A stretch of 64,000 nt of DNA, taken from Thermodesulfobacteriota bacterium (GTDB lineage: Bacteria > Desulfobacterota_D > UBA1144 > Nemesobacterales > UBA2774). Positions 33,483 to 41,756 of the stretch are shown here, piece by piece. Numbering within the stretch: the first letter of the stretch is position 1; the number at the start of each line of letters is the position of its first letter. Under the pieces are notes generated by a model. The model made no database searches. It was not told the origin of the DNA and saw only the letters and a program-made list of their open reading frames with translations. The translations under genes were made by a program, and so were the position numbers. The DNA lies in the NCBI GenBank assembly GCA_035325995.1, contig DAOKYU010000001.1:248001-312000 (forward strand), given 5' to 3'.

Positions 33483-34034
33483 ATGAGAACAATCGTAGGC
33501 ATTACCGGCGCATCCGGCGTCGCATACGGGGTCGAATTTTTAAGGAGATGCCCCGACGACAAGTTCCTTATTTCGAGCAAGTGGGGGAGGCACGTTTTAA
33601 ACGAGGAGCTCGGGCTCAAGATAGAAGAGCTCCGCCCCTGGGTGAAGGACATATACAGCGATTCGGACCTCGCGGCCCCGTTTTCGTCCGGAAGTAACCA
33701 CTTCGATTCGCTGGTGGTCATACCGTGCTCGGTTTCAACGCTCGCCAAGATGGCGAACGGCATAGGGGATTCGCTCATTACCCGCATAGCGCAGGTGGCC
33801 TTGAAGGAGAGGAGGCGGCTCGTAATCGCCTTGAGGGAAACGCCGCTCAGCTCCATAGCGCTCGAAAACGCGCTCAAGCTGTCGCGCGAGGGGGCGATCA
33901 TAATGCCGATAAGCCCGCCGCATTATCTTAAGGCGGAGACAGTGAGCGGCCTAATCGAGGGGTACGTGGACAAGGTGCTTAACATCATAGGCGTCCCGAC
34001 GGGCAACGGCTGGAAGCAGGGGGAGCTCGACTAG
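33483..34034 (+). CDS. ubiX: UbiX flavin prenyltransferase
   Basis: A 183-residue protein. It begins with VGITGASGVAYGVEFLR, the flavin-binding signature, and contains SDLAAPFSSGS, VVIPCSVSTLAKMANGIGDSLI and IALRETPLSSIALENALKLS, all UbiX/Pad1 landmarks. UbiX makes the prenylated FMN cofactor required by UbiD decarboxylases. Its gene lies between mqnP and ubiD, which fits a cofactor supply for the decarboxylase next door. Confidence 0.95.
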   Translation: MRTIVGITGASGVAYGVEFLRRCPDDKFLISSKWGRHVLNEELGLKIEELRPWVKDIYSDSDLAAPFSSGSNHFDSLVVIPCSVSTLAKMANGIGDSLITRIAQVALKERRRLVIALRETPLSSIALENALKLSREGAIIMPISPPHYLKAETVSGLIEGYVDKVLNIIGVPTGNGWKQGELD

Positions 34035-34138
34035 GGCGCAGTTTCGCGGGTATTTTATCCGTTCCGCAGTATCGTTTCTCTCCGGCAAGTCAGATTTTTC
34101 GCGATAATTAATCAGGCTGTAACGGATCGGTGTCTAAA

Positions 34139-35911
34139 ATGGCTAAAAAACAGTTTCTCGACCTCCAGGAGTTTATAAGCTACCTCGACGCTATAGGCGA
34201 CCTGAAGCGCGTCAGGGCCGAGGTCGATTCGGACCTCGAGGCTTCGGAAATCGCCGACAGGGTGATAAAGGAGAAGGGGCCGGCTCTCCTGTTCGAAAAT
34301 GTGAGGGGGGCTTCGTTCCCGCTGGCGATGAATCTCTTCGGCACGGAGGAGCGCGTCGAGCTCGCCCTCGGTAGAAGGCCGAGGGACGTGGGGGAGGAAT
34401 TGGTGGAGCTCTTTCACAAGGTGAACCCGCCGTCGCTTAAGTCGTTCTTCTCTATACTCCCGAAGGCGTACAGCCTGCTGTCGATGAGGACGAAGTCCGT
34501 TGGCAGCGGAGCGGTGCAGGAGATAGAGGAGGAGCCAAACCTCGGGAAGCTGCCGGTTATAAAGTGCTGGCCGCTCGACGGCGGGAAGTTCGTAACCCTC
34601 GGGCTCGTCCTGACGCAGGACCCCGTTACGAACAAGCGGAATCTCGGCATATACAGGATGCAGGTCTACGACGAGAAGACTACGGGGATGCACTGGCACC
34701 CGCACAAGGGCGGGGCCGCGCACTACCACGAGGCCGGAAAGCTCGGGCGGGACCTCGAGGTCGCTGTCGTGCTGGGCGGCGATCCGAAGATGATATTCAC
34801 CGCGATAGCGCCGCTCCCGGAGGGCATGGACGAGATAGCGTTCGCAAGCTATCTCCGCGGGAAGCCCATACCGATGGTGAAGGGGAAGAGCGTGTCGCTC
34901 ACCGTGCCGGCGAACGCGGAGTTCGTGATAGAGGGCGTCGTGCCGCAGAGCGAGCTAAGGGTAGAGGGCCCGTTCGGCGATCATTTCGGGCACTATTCGA
35001 TGGAGGCCGAGTTCCCGGTCTTTCACCTTAACAGGATCACTCACAGGGCGAACGCGATCTACCCTGCAACTATCGTAGGCAAGCCGCCGAAGGAGGACGT
35101 CTTCCTCGGCATGGCGGCGGGGGATATGTTCTCGCCCCTTACGCGCATCATCCACCCGGAGGTGAAGGACATGTGGGCCTATCCGGAGGCCGGGTTCCAT
35201 AATCTCCTGGTCGTTTCGGTGGACGAGCGCTATCCGAAAAACGGCATAAAGGCGATGCTGTCCCTTTGGGGGACGGGGCAGCTCCTTTTGACGAAGGTGA
35301 TGATCACCGTTTCGAGCGACGTGGACCCGCGCGACTGGGACGCAGTGCTTACGGAGATAGGGCTTAACTACGAGCCGGAGGAGGACGTCCTCGTAATCCC
35401 CTGGGCCCCGCTCGATACGCTGGATTTTACCAGCGGGAAGCTGAACGTCGGGAGCAAGATGGGCATAAACGCCGTAAGGAAGGCGCCCGGAAGGAAGCCC
35501 CGGAAGCTGCCGGACAAGGCGCCCGATCCGAGGGCGAAGCATCCCGAGATCCTCGACTGGAGGCTGCTAAAGGGCGGCATTTTAGCTGTAAAGATTGACA
35601 GGAGCCCCAAGGAGATGTTAAAAAAGCTCTTCGAGACGCCGGGGTACGAGGATGTGCGTATAATCGCCGCCGTCAGCCCGGACATCGACGTGCACGATAA
35701 CACTGAGCTTATATGGGGGATTTTCACGCGGTTCGACCCGTATCTGGACCTCGTGTTCGAGAGGACCGAGCTCAGGGGGCCGGCTGTCGTTTATGGCGGC
35801 CGTATGGGTATAGATGCGACTATAAAAAACTGGTATCCTGCTGTGATAGAAATGTCAGAGGACGTTAAAGAGGCGGTAACCGAAAGATGGAAAGAATACT
35901 GGAAGATGTAG
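34139..35911 (+). CDS. ubiD: UbiD-family prFMN-dependent decarboxylase (menaquinone branch)
   Basis: A 590-residue protein; a GTG three codons upstream (34130) is an equally possible start. Family signatures: FISYLDAIGDLKRV, RNLGIYRMQVYDEKTTGMHW with HPHKGGAAHYHE (the prFMN/metal site), and EGPFGDHFGHYS with its E-x-P-F-G-D. Also TIVGKPPKEDVFLG, then KLLEHP-region equivalents, and AWGIFTRFD-like IWGIFTRFDPYLD near the C-terminus. UbiD enzymes remove carboxylates from aromatic prenylated intermediates. In the futalosine context it would decarboxylate prenylated 1,4-dihydroxy-6-naphthoate. Its end overlaps mqnE by 25 bases. Confidence 0.93.
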   Translation: MAKKQFLDLQEFISYLDAIGDLKRVRAEVDSDLEASEIADRVIKEKGPALLFENVRGASFPLAMNLFGTEERVELALGRRPRDVGEELVELFHKVNPPSLKSFFSILPKAYSLLSMRTKSVGSGAVQEIEEEPNLGKLPVIKCWPLDGGKFVTLGLVLTQDPVTNKRNLGIYRMQVYDEKTTGMHWHPHKGGAAHYHEAGKLGRDLEVAVVLGGDPKMIFTAIAPLPEGMDEIAFASYLRGKPIPMVKGKSVSLTVPANAEFVIEGVVPQSELRVEGPFGDHFGHYSMEAEFPVFHLNRITHRANAIYPATIVGKPPKEDVFLGMAAGDMFSPLTRIIHPEVKDMWAYPEAGFHNLLVVSVDERYPKNGIKAMLSLWGTGQLLLTKVMITVSSDVDPRDWDAVLTEIGLNYEPEEDVLVIPWAPLDTLDFTSGKLNVGSKMGINAVRKAPGRKPRKLPDKAPDPRAKHPEILDWRLLKGGILAVKIDRSPKEMLKKLFETPGYEDVRIIAAVSPDIDVHDNTELIWGIFTRFDPYLDLVFERTELRGPAVVYGGRMGIDATIKNWYPAVIEMSEDVKEAVTERWKEYWKM

Positions 35912-36996
35912 AAAAACTCTGTTTCGACAAGAACCTTCTCCCAATAATCGAAAAGGTGGCGAACGGGGAGCGCCTGAGCTTCGGCGACGGGCTTACCGTG
36001 ATGGACAGCCTCGACATCAACACTGTCGGGATGCTTGCAGATTACGTCAAGCGGAAGAGGGTGGGGGACAAGGTTTACTTCGTCGTAAACAGGCACGTAA
36101 ACCCGTCGAACATATGCGCCATTTCGTGCAGGTTCTGCGCGTTCGGCACGACCAAGAAATCGGCCAGCGCCTACGAGATGAGCCACGAGCAGATTCTTTC
36201 CCTCCTTAACGACGACATCAGGGAAGTGCACATAGTAGGCGGGCTCCATCCCGACTGGAACTTCGATCATTACCTCGACATTATTAGACTCGTGAAGAAC
36301 AATTACCCGAAGACGCACGTGAAGGCGTTCACGGCGGTGGAGATAGACTGGTTCACCGAGATCACGGGCAAGGGGCTCGAGTACGTCCTCGAAACCCTGA
36401 GGGAGGCCGGGGTCGACGCGCTCACCGGCGGCGGCGCGGAGATACTCCACCCCGACGTCAGGAAGAAGATATGCGCGCCGAAGACTATAGCCACCCGGTG
36501 GGAGGAGATACACAGGCTCGCCCACGCCATGGGTATTCCGACGAACGCGACGATTCTTTACGGCCACATCGAAGAGCCGTTTCACGTCGTCGATCACCTG
36601 GACAGGCTGAGGAACATAGAAGACGATTCCCCGGGATTCTTCGCATTCATTCCCGTGCTCTTCCAGCCCGAAAACACCGGGCTAAAGAAGCAGGTGAAGT
36701 TCTTCCCGGCTTCTTACGACCTTAAGGTCCACGCCCTTGCGAGGCTATACCTCGACAACTTCCCGCACATAAAGTCCTACTGGATCACGCTCGGGGAGAA
36801 GATGGCGCAGGTCGCGCTCCATTACGGGTGCTCGGACGCGGACGGCACCATCATGAAAGAGAAGATAATCCACGACGCGGGCGCGCCTTCCGAGCTCGGG
36901 CACACGCGCGACTTCATGGTGAACATGATAAAGAACGCGGGCTTCATTCCCGTCGAGCGCGACGCCCTTTATAACGAAGTGCAGGTTTACAACTAG
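35887..36996 (+). CDS. mqnE: Aminodeoxyfutalosine synthase MqnE (radical SAM)
   Basis: A 369-residue radical SAM enzyme. The cluster motif is C-A-I-S-C-R-F-C (CxxxCxxC) after NRHVNPSNI, followed by HIVGGLHPDWNFDHYL and ALTGGGAEILHPDVRKKI, the MqnE/MqnC/CofH family pattern. VYFVVNRHVNPSNICA and GGLHP favour MqnE over MqnC. It joins 3-enolpyruvyl-benzoate to SAM-derived adenosine to form aminofutalosine. MqnA, MqnC and MqnD are not in the window and must be elsewhere if the pathway is complete. Confidence 0.9.
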   Translation: MERILEDVEKLCFDKNLLPIIEKVANGERLSFGDGLTVMDSLDINTVGMLADYVKRKRVGDKVYFVVNRHVNPSNICAISCRFCAFGTTKKSASAYEMSHEQILSLLNDDIREVHIVGGLHPDWNFDHYLDIIRLVKNNYPKTHVKAFTAVEIDWFTEITGKGLEYVLETLREAGVDALTGGGAEILHPDVRKKICAPKTIATRWEEIHRLAHAMGIPTNATILYGHIEEPFHVVDHLDRLRNIEDDSPGFFAFIPVLFQPENTGLKKQVKFFPASYDLKVHALARLYLDNFPHIKSYWITLGEKMAQVALHYGCSDADGTIMKEKIIHDAGAPSELGHTRDFMVNMIKNAGFIPVERDALYNEVQVYN

Positions 36997-37298
36997 GCGC
37001 CGCCGGGTGCGGGGCGGAGCAGCCGGGCTGCTTCGATCGCTGACGTGGGTCTCCACGTCAAATTCTCCCGGATCGCTTAATGGAATGTTTGTATCGTCCC
37101 GGCTGTACGCGGCATTCTCACACTATTCGGCACGAGGCCCCTTACACCCGCCGTTCGCACCGCCGGAGACAGTATCTCGTCGTCCGCCACGCCGGTAAAA
37201 GCACGCTATGTGTGTGCAATCAATTACCAACTCAAAATAGCGCTTGAAAACGAAACCGTTTTGGTTAATCCTTTTAAAATACAGCGGGGGGCAAAACG
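36997..37298. other. Gap with three inverted repeats
   Basis: No gene seen in 302 bases. GCAGC-CGG-GCTGC lies at 37019-37031. A perfect 8-base-arm hairpin, TGACGTGG-GTCT-CCACGTCA, is at 37041-37060 and may terminate the menaquinone operon, though no T-run follows. AAAACG-AAAC-CGTTTT (37247-37262) sits 37 bases before the Cys-rich gene and could be an operator. Confidence 0.5.
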
Positions 37299-37622
37299 AT
37301 GAGACGCATGAGAACGCTTTCCTTAATGGCTTTACTCGCAATCCTGATAGCAGTCGGAATCTTTTTTGCAGGCGGTGAGCAGGCGGAATCGCAGCAGCCG
37401 CAGGAATTTTCCTACATAACATCCGAACTCGGACAGGACATCTACCCATTCTCCGATTTCACGGCGGGCTCCGTCATCGAGATCGCGCAGTCGAGCTGCG
37501 GGAACGATACCTGTTCCGCCGACCAGTGCTGTTGCCTCAACACCGAGACCGGAGCGCAGTGCTGCAGGACCAACACGAGCGGCAATTGCGTCGAGTCGTG
37601 CAAACGCGGAAGCCCCTGTTAA
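37299..37622 (+). CDS. Small exported cysteine-rich protein
   Basis: A 107-residue protein. The N-terminal 25 residues form a signal peptide (LMALLAILIAVGIFFAGG). The last 43 residues contain ten cysteines, in the order C, C, CCC, CC, C, C, C with the last one at the C-terminus. They include SCGNDTCSADQCCCLN and QCCRTNTSGNC. Such density suggests a disulfide-knotted mini-domain or a metal site; no known family recognised. A G-rich stretch precedes the ATG at suitable distance. A second ATG three codons in (37308) is also possible. The gene is 63 bases upstream of the Ntn-hydrolase-like gene on the same strand. Confidence 0.7.
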   Translation: MRRMRTLSLMALLAILIAVGIFFAGGEQAESQQPQEFSYITSELGQDIYPFSDFTAGSVIEIAQSSCGNDTCSADQCCCLNTETGAQCCRTNTSGNCVESCKRGSPC

Positions 37623-37685
37623 AGCCGCTCCGCGTGACCGAACCATGGCATAGGCAGTTTTCAGTCGCAATATTAGCGGGTTTTT

Positions 37686-38555
37686 ATGTCTTTAGTTATG
37701 GCAATGCAGTTCGGAGGTCGTATTTGTATCCTTTCGGATTCGATGATCTCCGATTCAGCCTCGATCGATGACGAAGTAATCCCCGGGCAGCTCAAGACGG
37801 TCGTCCTCAACAAAGAGCTTGCCGTCTCCTATTCGGGCCCTGCCGAAAAGGCTGTCGGAAAGATACGCGAGATGAGGCAGGACCTTGCGAAAAGGGTGTA
37901 CTTCGAGGAGGTCCTGGAATCGCTCACCGAGTTCACGAAGAACGAGGGCGAGGGCGTGGACTTCATCCTCTCTTCGCACATATCCATTCCCAAGCTTTAC
38001 AAGATAGCGGGGGGCGAGATCCATTACGGCCTGGACATGTACTGGATAGGGAGTCAGCGTGCGGTGTCGCGCGTCTTAAAAGAGATGGAGACCGGCGAGC
38101 CTGTCACGGGATCTTTACCGCGCGGGATGACGGCCGGGGAGAGGAGGTTCAGGGAGGCGTTCAGGAAGGTCGTTAGCGGGCGCAGCGAGCCGCGGGCCGG
38201 AGGGCTCGTTTTCGACTGCATAGGCTCTGAAAGCGGGTATCACTACAACACACAGGCCGGCGTCCACACAGGGGGCGGCATGTCGATAGGAATCTCTTTC
38301 GATTACTCGCCCGGGACCGGTTACCAGAAGCCCGGGAGCGAGATGAGCCTCGTCTCGCCGAACGGGAGGAGCCTCCCTCTCGCGGGGGCGTACTTCGAGG
38401 AAAGCCACCTGGGCTATATATATTCCCCGCTCGACCCGCAGCTGGACGGGAACCGGCCCGGAAGCCCGGAGACGGTGTATCCGGTGACGCTCCAGGGGTT
38501 CGTCAGCGAGGTGGAGAGGTGCGCGGCGCGGCTGGAGCAATATCTCGGGAGATGA
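37686..38555 (+). CDS. Putative proteasome-fold (Ntn-hydrolase-like) protein
   Basis: A 289-residue protein without signal peptide. After Met removal the N-terminus would be Ser1, followed by LVMAMQFGGRICILSD. Asp falls at position 17 from Ser1, as in proteasome beta subunits. A Lys at 36 is followed 14 residues later by SG (KTVVLNKELAVSYSG), the same spacing as Lys33 to the A/S-G of the proteasome. WIGSQRAVSRVL resembles the xIGSGxxxA loop, and NTQAGVHTGGGMSIGISFD resembles the final strand region. It is longer than HslV or Anbu. The N-terminal Met-Ser-Leu-Val pattern and the size recall archaeal connectase-type proteins. The ribosome site is weak, so the exact N-terminus, which matters here, is unproven. 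Confidence 0.55.
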   Translation: MSLVMAMQFGGRICILSDSMISDSASIDDEVIPGQLKTVVLNKELAVSYSGPAEKAVGKIREMRQDLAKRVYFEEVLESLTEFTKNEGEGVDFILSSHISIPKLYKIAGGEIHYGLDMYWIGSQRAVSRVLKEMETGEPVTGSLPRGMTAGERRFREAFRKVVSGRSEPRAGGLVFDCIGSESGYHYNTQAGVHTGGGMSIGISFDYSPGTGYQKPGSEMSLVSPNGRSLPLAGAYFEESHLGYIYSPLDPQLDGNRPGSPETVYPVTLQGFVSEVERCAARLEQYLGR

Positions 38556-38658
38556 TCTATTAATGCAGGCGTAAGCGAGTCTCCGGCGCTTTTTACGAGC
38601 CTGCCCTTTAAAACCGGCTGAATTTTGAGATAAAAATTCAAAATCGCCGGATCGGCCC

Positions 38659-38686
38659 TTGAAAAGCGGGAATTAGTGCTTATGCT
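38659..38686 (+). promoter_or_regulatory. Candidate sigma-70 promoter
   Basis: TTGAAA (38659-38664) and TATGCT (38681-38686) are separated by 16 bases, 38 bases before the small gene at 38725. The spacer upstream also holds a GAATTTT/AAAAATTC stem at about 38628-38648. Confidence 0.45.
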
Positions 38687-38724
38687 ATTTGTGATAAACG
38701 TTTAAGGCATGGGGTGAATTTTTT

Positions 38725-39009
38725 ATGATCAACACTGAAAATCTTAGCCATACGGGAACGAAGTTCTCGCGCAGCATCTACCTCGGGCAGATCAAGAAAA
38801 CCACTCTCGACAAGCCTGTAGACGACCTGAGTGAAAAGGAGCAGGAGCAGTATACGAGCCTTTCCCGGCAGATGAAGTGGGGAAAGGAGAACGGATACAA
38901 TCTTGTGCTCACCCGCGACAGCGACGAGATCGACTGCTGGATGATAAGAGATACCTCCATGGACGACCTCAACCCGCTCTTCAGAAAGACAATTCTGGAA
39001 GTTTTCTGA
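38725..39009 (+). CDS. Small conserved-looking hypothetical protein
   Basis: A 94-residue soluble, charged protein (MINTENLSHTGTKFSRSIYL at the start, DLNPLFRKTILEVF at the end). It has a candidate promoter and a GGGGTG ribosome site, and normal codon use. No membrane segment, signal peptide or known motif is visible. DCWMIRDTSMDD near the C-terminus is the most distinctive piece. Function unknown. Confidence 0.65.
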   Translation: MINTENLSHTGTKFSRSIYLGQIKKTTLDKPVDDLSEKEQEQYTSLSRQMKWGKENGYNLVLTRDSDEIDCWMIRDTSMDDLNPLFRKTILEVF

Positions 39010-39121
39010 TACGGTAAACGAAACAATCGAAGAAGCAGTTATACACCGCCGACGTCGGGCGGAGGGATTTTTATTGTGTTTTGGATGTGACGGCCCGGCA
39101 CGCGGATACGGGTTTGCAGAT

Positions 39122-39150
39122 TTTACTTTGCCGGGACGATTTGTTATTCT
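39122..39150 (+). promoter_or_regulatory. Candidate sigma-70 promoter for the zinc-finger gene
   Basis: TTTACT (39122-39127) and TATTCT (39145-39150) have 17-base spacing, about 60 bases before the start. Confidence 0.4.
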
Positions 39151-39209
39151 AGAATCAGAATTCAAGGGGGTTTGACGCTTGCGATATACCCGCTTGCGGA
39201 GTATTGGAC

Positions 39210-39536
39210 ATGGACGCTTACACTGAAATAATCGAAAATCTCAAGGCCAAGAAAATCGAGCTCGAAAACAGGCTCGGGAGGATAGAAACCTCTCTCAGAA
39301 AGACCCACGACAGGGACTGGGACGAGCAGGCCCTGGAGCGTGAGGGCGAAGAGGTCGTTGAGTTCCTCGACGAGAACATAAGGACCGAGCTCGACCAGAT
39401 CAACGCCGCGCTTTCGATGGTGGACAGGGGCGAGTACGGCGTCTGCGTCATGTGCGGCGACCCCATACCCATAGGCAGGCTCGAAGCCCTGCCGTATACC
39501 GACCGCTGCGTCGTCTGCGCCCGGGAATCCGAATAA
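39210..39536 (+). CDS. DksA/TraR-type zinc-finger protein
   Basis: A 108-residue protein. ATG 39210 is preferred over the TTG at 39204, because GGAG is 8 bases upstream of the ATG. A long N-terminal coiled coil (LKAKKIELENRLGRIE and on to residue 75) leads to a four-cysteine zinc finger, CVMCGDPIPIGRLEALPYT followed by C-x-x-C. DksA-family proteins insert the coiled coil into the RNA polymerase secondary channel. The tip here lacks an obvious DxxDxA pair, so it is a family member rather than confirmed DksA. It sits upstream of the partner-switching genes but has its own promoter. Confidence 0.88.
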   Translation: MDAYTEIIENLKAKKIELENRLGRIETSLRKTHDRDWDEQALEREGEEVVEFLDENIRTELDQINAALSMVDRGEYGVCVMCGDPIPIGRLEALPYTDRCVVCARESE

Positions 39537-39639
39537 CGGCCCCGGGGGGGATTCTCTTAGGGGGCGAGCATCTCCGAAATGTCCGGGCAACGGGCGGAGT
39601 CCATTTAAAGCCTGTAGTGTTAAGCCGGGGTTAACTTTT

Positions 39640-39668
39640 TTGACTGGCGTCCGCTTTCGGTTTATAAC
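39640..39668 (+). promoter_or_regulatory. Sigma-70 promoter for the partner-switching operon
   Basis: TTGACT (39640-39645) and TATAAC (39663-39668) with exactly 17 bases between them, a strong match. An inverted repeat GTTAA-N7-TTAAC (39619-39635) lies immediately upstream of the -35 and may bind a regulator. Confidence 0.65.
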
Positions 39669-39720
39669 CATGAGAGCGCGGCAGGCAGGGTTCCACCCCG
39701 CCCCGCCCGGAGGCTTAAAG

Positions 39721-40068
39721 ATGGACATGATCGTCATAAACGCCGACGACGAGCTCACGCACATAAAGCTGCGGGGGAGGGTGGATCTCGATACCATAGG
39801 CGACCTCGACTGCGAATTCACGAGGCAAACCGTCACGCGGAGGAAGGACGCCGTCGTCGATATGTCGGACGTCGATTACATGGCGTCCATCGGCCTCAGG
39901 ATGCTTATCACTGCCGCGAAGGCCCTCGACAAGTTCGGCGCGAAAATGGTGCTTTTAAACCCTCATCCGGACGTCGAGGACGTCCTCAGGACGGCCGGGT
40001 TCGACAAGGTGATGCCCATCGAGCACGACCTCGAAAGCGCCCGCGAAGCTCTCAGGGGACTGGCCTGA
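39721..40068 (+). CDS. STAS-domain anti-sigma factor antagonist
   Basis: A 115-residue protein from the ATG after GGAGGCTTAAAG. The STAS fold is clear: VINADDELTHIKLRGRVDL, the signature VVDMSDVDYMASIGLRML with the phosphorylatable Ser in DYMASIG, then AKMVLLNPHPDVEDVLRTAGF. When dephosphorylated, such proteins bind and sequester an anti-sigma kinase. The phosphatase and kinase genes follow directly, so this is the switch protein of that module. Confidence 0.93.
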   Translation: MDMIVINADDELTHIKLRGRVDLDTIGDLDCEFTRQTVTRRKDAVVDMSDVDYMASIGLRMLITAAKALDKFGAKMVLLNPHPDVEDVLRTAGFDKVMPIEHDLESAREALRGLA

Positions 40069-40084
40069 CGGGGATGCGGCGGAC

Positions 40085-41287
40085 ATGGAAACCAGCGTAC
40101 CCGAAACCGATGGCCCAGAGACCGGCGCGCCACGGGCGACAGTTCTGGTCGTTGCCGGCGATCCCGGGCTTAAATTACTCGTCAGCCAGAAATTCAGAAG
40201 GGAGATAAGGGAGAACGAGCTCGCTTTCGTCTTTGCGGACGACGGCGCGTCGGCCCTAAGAACCCTTGGCAGAAGCGACGTGGACGTGGTGGTGACGGAC
40301 GTTCAGCTCCCCGGCGCCGACGGGCTGACGCTTCTTTCCGACCTCAAGAAGTACTTCCCTAATATAAGATCGGTGATAATCTCGGCGTACGGCGACATGC
40401 GCACCATCAGGCGCGCCCTCAATCTGGGTGCGTTCGACTTCCTGACGAAGCCCATCGACCTGGACGACCTCGGCGTGACCATACTGAAGACCGTGGAAGA
40501 GGCCCTTGCCCTGAAGCAGGCCGTCAGGGACAGGGAGCGGCTGGCCGCTATCAGGCAGGAGCTCGACGTCGCCCGGAGGATTCAGCTCTCGATGATACCG
40601 AGGACATTTCCGGCCTTTCCGGGAAAGAGCGAGTTCGACATATACGGCGACATCAAGGCGGCCCGGGACGTCGGGGGCGATTTCTACGATTTCTGCATCC
40701 TGGAGGGTGATAAACTCTATTTCGCCATCGGCGACGCCTCGGGGAAAGGCGTTCCGGCGGCGCTGTTCATGGCGGTTACGAGGACCATGATAAAGGCAGA
40801 GGCCGTGAAGGGCAACGCGCCCGACAGGTGCCTTGCCGAGGCCAATAGAATACTCTGCATGGAAAATGAATTTTCGATGTTCATAACCGCGTTCTGCGGC
40901 ATACTGGACGCCGGGACGGGAGAGGTCGCGTATTCGAACGGCGGCCACAAGCTTCCGTTTCTCGTCCGTGCGGGGGCCGGGGTGGAAGCCCTGCCCGCTA
41001 CGGGCGGGATCGCGCTAGGGGTCCTGGAAGGGGATTCACTTTATAATGTCGGGACTATGAAGCTCGGTCCCGGAGACACGATATTTCTTTACAGCGACGG
41101 GGTGACGGAAGCCGCGAACAGGGGGCTCGAATTATACACCGACAAGAGGCTCGCGAAGGTATTGTCCGGGATTGGCGCAGGACTTCCAAAGGATGCCGTC
41201 AAGGCCGTTCTCGGGGACGTCGAAACCTTTTCGCAAGGGGTCCCGCAGGCGGACGATATGACGCTCCTCGCCATCAGATATAATTAA
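40085..41287 (+). CDS. Receiver-PP2C response-regulator phosphatase (RsbU-like)
   Basis: A 400-residue protein. The receiver domain (about 18-135) has the phosphorylatable Asp in VVVTDVQLPGADG and the conserved Lys in FLTKPIDL. A linker helix is followed by a PP2C-type Ser phosphatase domain (about 175-400) with DVGGDFYDF, FAIGDASGKGVPAALFMA, AYSNGGHKLPFLV, LYSDGVTEAAN and PQADDMTLLAI; the metal-binding Asp residues are all present. It would dephosphorylate the STAS protein 17 bases upstream when its receiver is phosphorylated. The kinase that phosphorylates it is not identified. Confidence 0.93.
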   Translation: METSVPETDGPETGAPRATVLVVAGDPGLKLLVSQKFRREIRENELAFVFADDGASALRTLGRSDVDVVVTDVQLPGADGLTLLSDLKKYFPNIRSVIISAYGDMRTIRRALNLGAFDFLTKPIDLDDLGVTILKTVEEALALKQAVRDRERLAAIRQELDVARRIQLSMIPRTFPAFPGKSEFDIYGDIKAARDVGGDFYDFCILEGDKLYFAIGDASGKGVPAALFMAVTRTMIKAEAVKGNAPDRCLAEANRILCMENEFSMFITAFCGILDAGTGEVAYSNGGHKLPFLVRAGAGVEALPATGGIALGVLEGDSLYNVGTMKLGPGDTIFLYSDGVTEAANRGLELYTDKRLAKVLSGIGAGLPKDAVKAVLGDVETFSQGVPQADDMTLLAIRYN

Positions 41288-41290
41288 CCG

Positions 41291-41722
41291 ATGTCCTCCG
41301 AGTTGAATATCCGGCTCAGGAACGATTTCGGCGAACTGACCGGGCTCAGGGAAAGGCTTAGGGAGTTCTGCGAATCGTTGAAACTCCCCCGGAGCTGCGC
41401 GTTTGCCGTGATGCTGTCACTGGACGAGCTCGTGACGAATATAATATCGTATGCCTGGGAGGACGGCCTCGATCACTCGATTGCGATAAGCGCGAAGTGC
41501 GGGAACGGCGTCATGGAAATAGAGGTCGAGGACGACGGGAAGCCGTTCAATCCACTAGACTACGAGCCGCCGGACCTTTCGTCGCCGATAGAGGAGCGCC
41601 ACATCGGCGGGCTGGGCATACACCTCATTCAGACCTACATGGACGAGATAGCGTACAGGAGGGAAGGGGGGCGGAACCGCGTCGTCATGAGGAAGAGGGT
41701 GTCGCAGCCATTGTCCGGATGA
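41291..41722 (+). CDS. Anti-sigma serine kinase (RsbW/SpoIIAB-like)
   Basis: A 143-residue HATPase_c_2 protein. The N-box is LSLDELVTNIISYAW, the G1 region EVEDDGKPFNPLDY, and the ATP lid/G2 GGLGIHLIQTYMDEIAYRR. It would phosphorylate the STAS protein and, when free, bind a target sigma factor or another partner. Three bases separate it from the phosphatase gene. No sigma factor gene is adjacent, so its target must be encoded elsewhere or be a different output protein. Confidence 0.9.
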   Translation: MSSELNIRLRNDFGELTGLRERLREFCESLKLPRSCAFAVMLSLDELVTNIISYAWEDGLDHSIAISAKCGNGVMEIEVEDDGKPFNPLDYEPPDLSSPIEERHIGGLGIHLIQTYMDEIAYRREGGRNRVVMRKRVSQPLSG

Positions 41723-41756
41723 CCGGGCGCGTCTTGCCGGCTTGTCCCCGGGCCGT

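Noticed and set aside
37299..37622. Cys-rich gene as a RiPP precursor with a GG leader
   Set aside because: A glycine pair follows the hydrophobic stretch, but the leader is a typical Sec signal peptide and no modification enzyme or dedicated transporter is adjacent.
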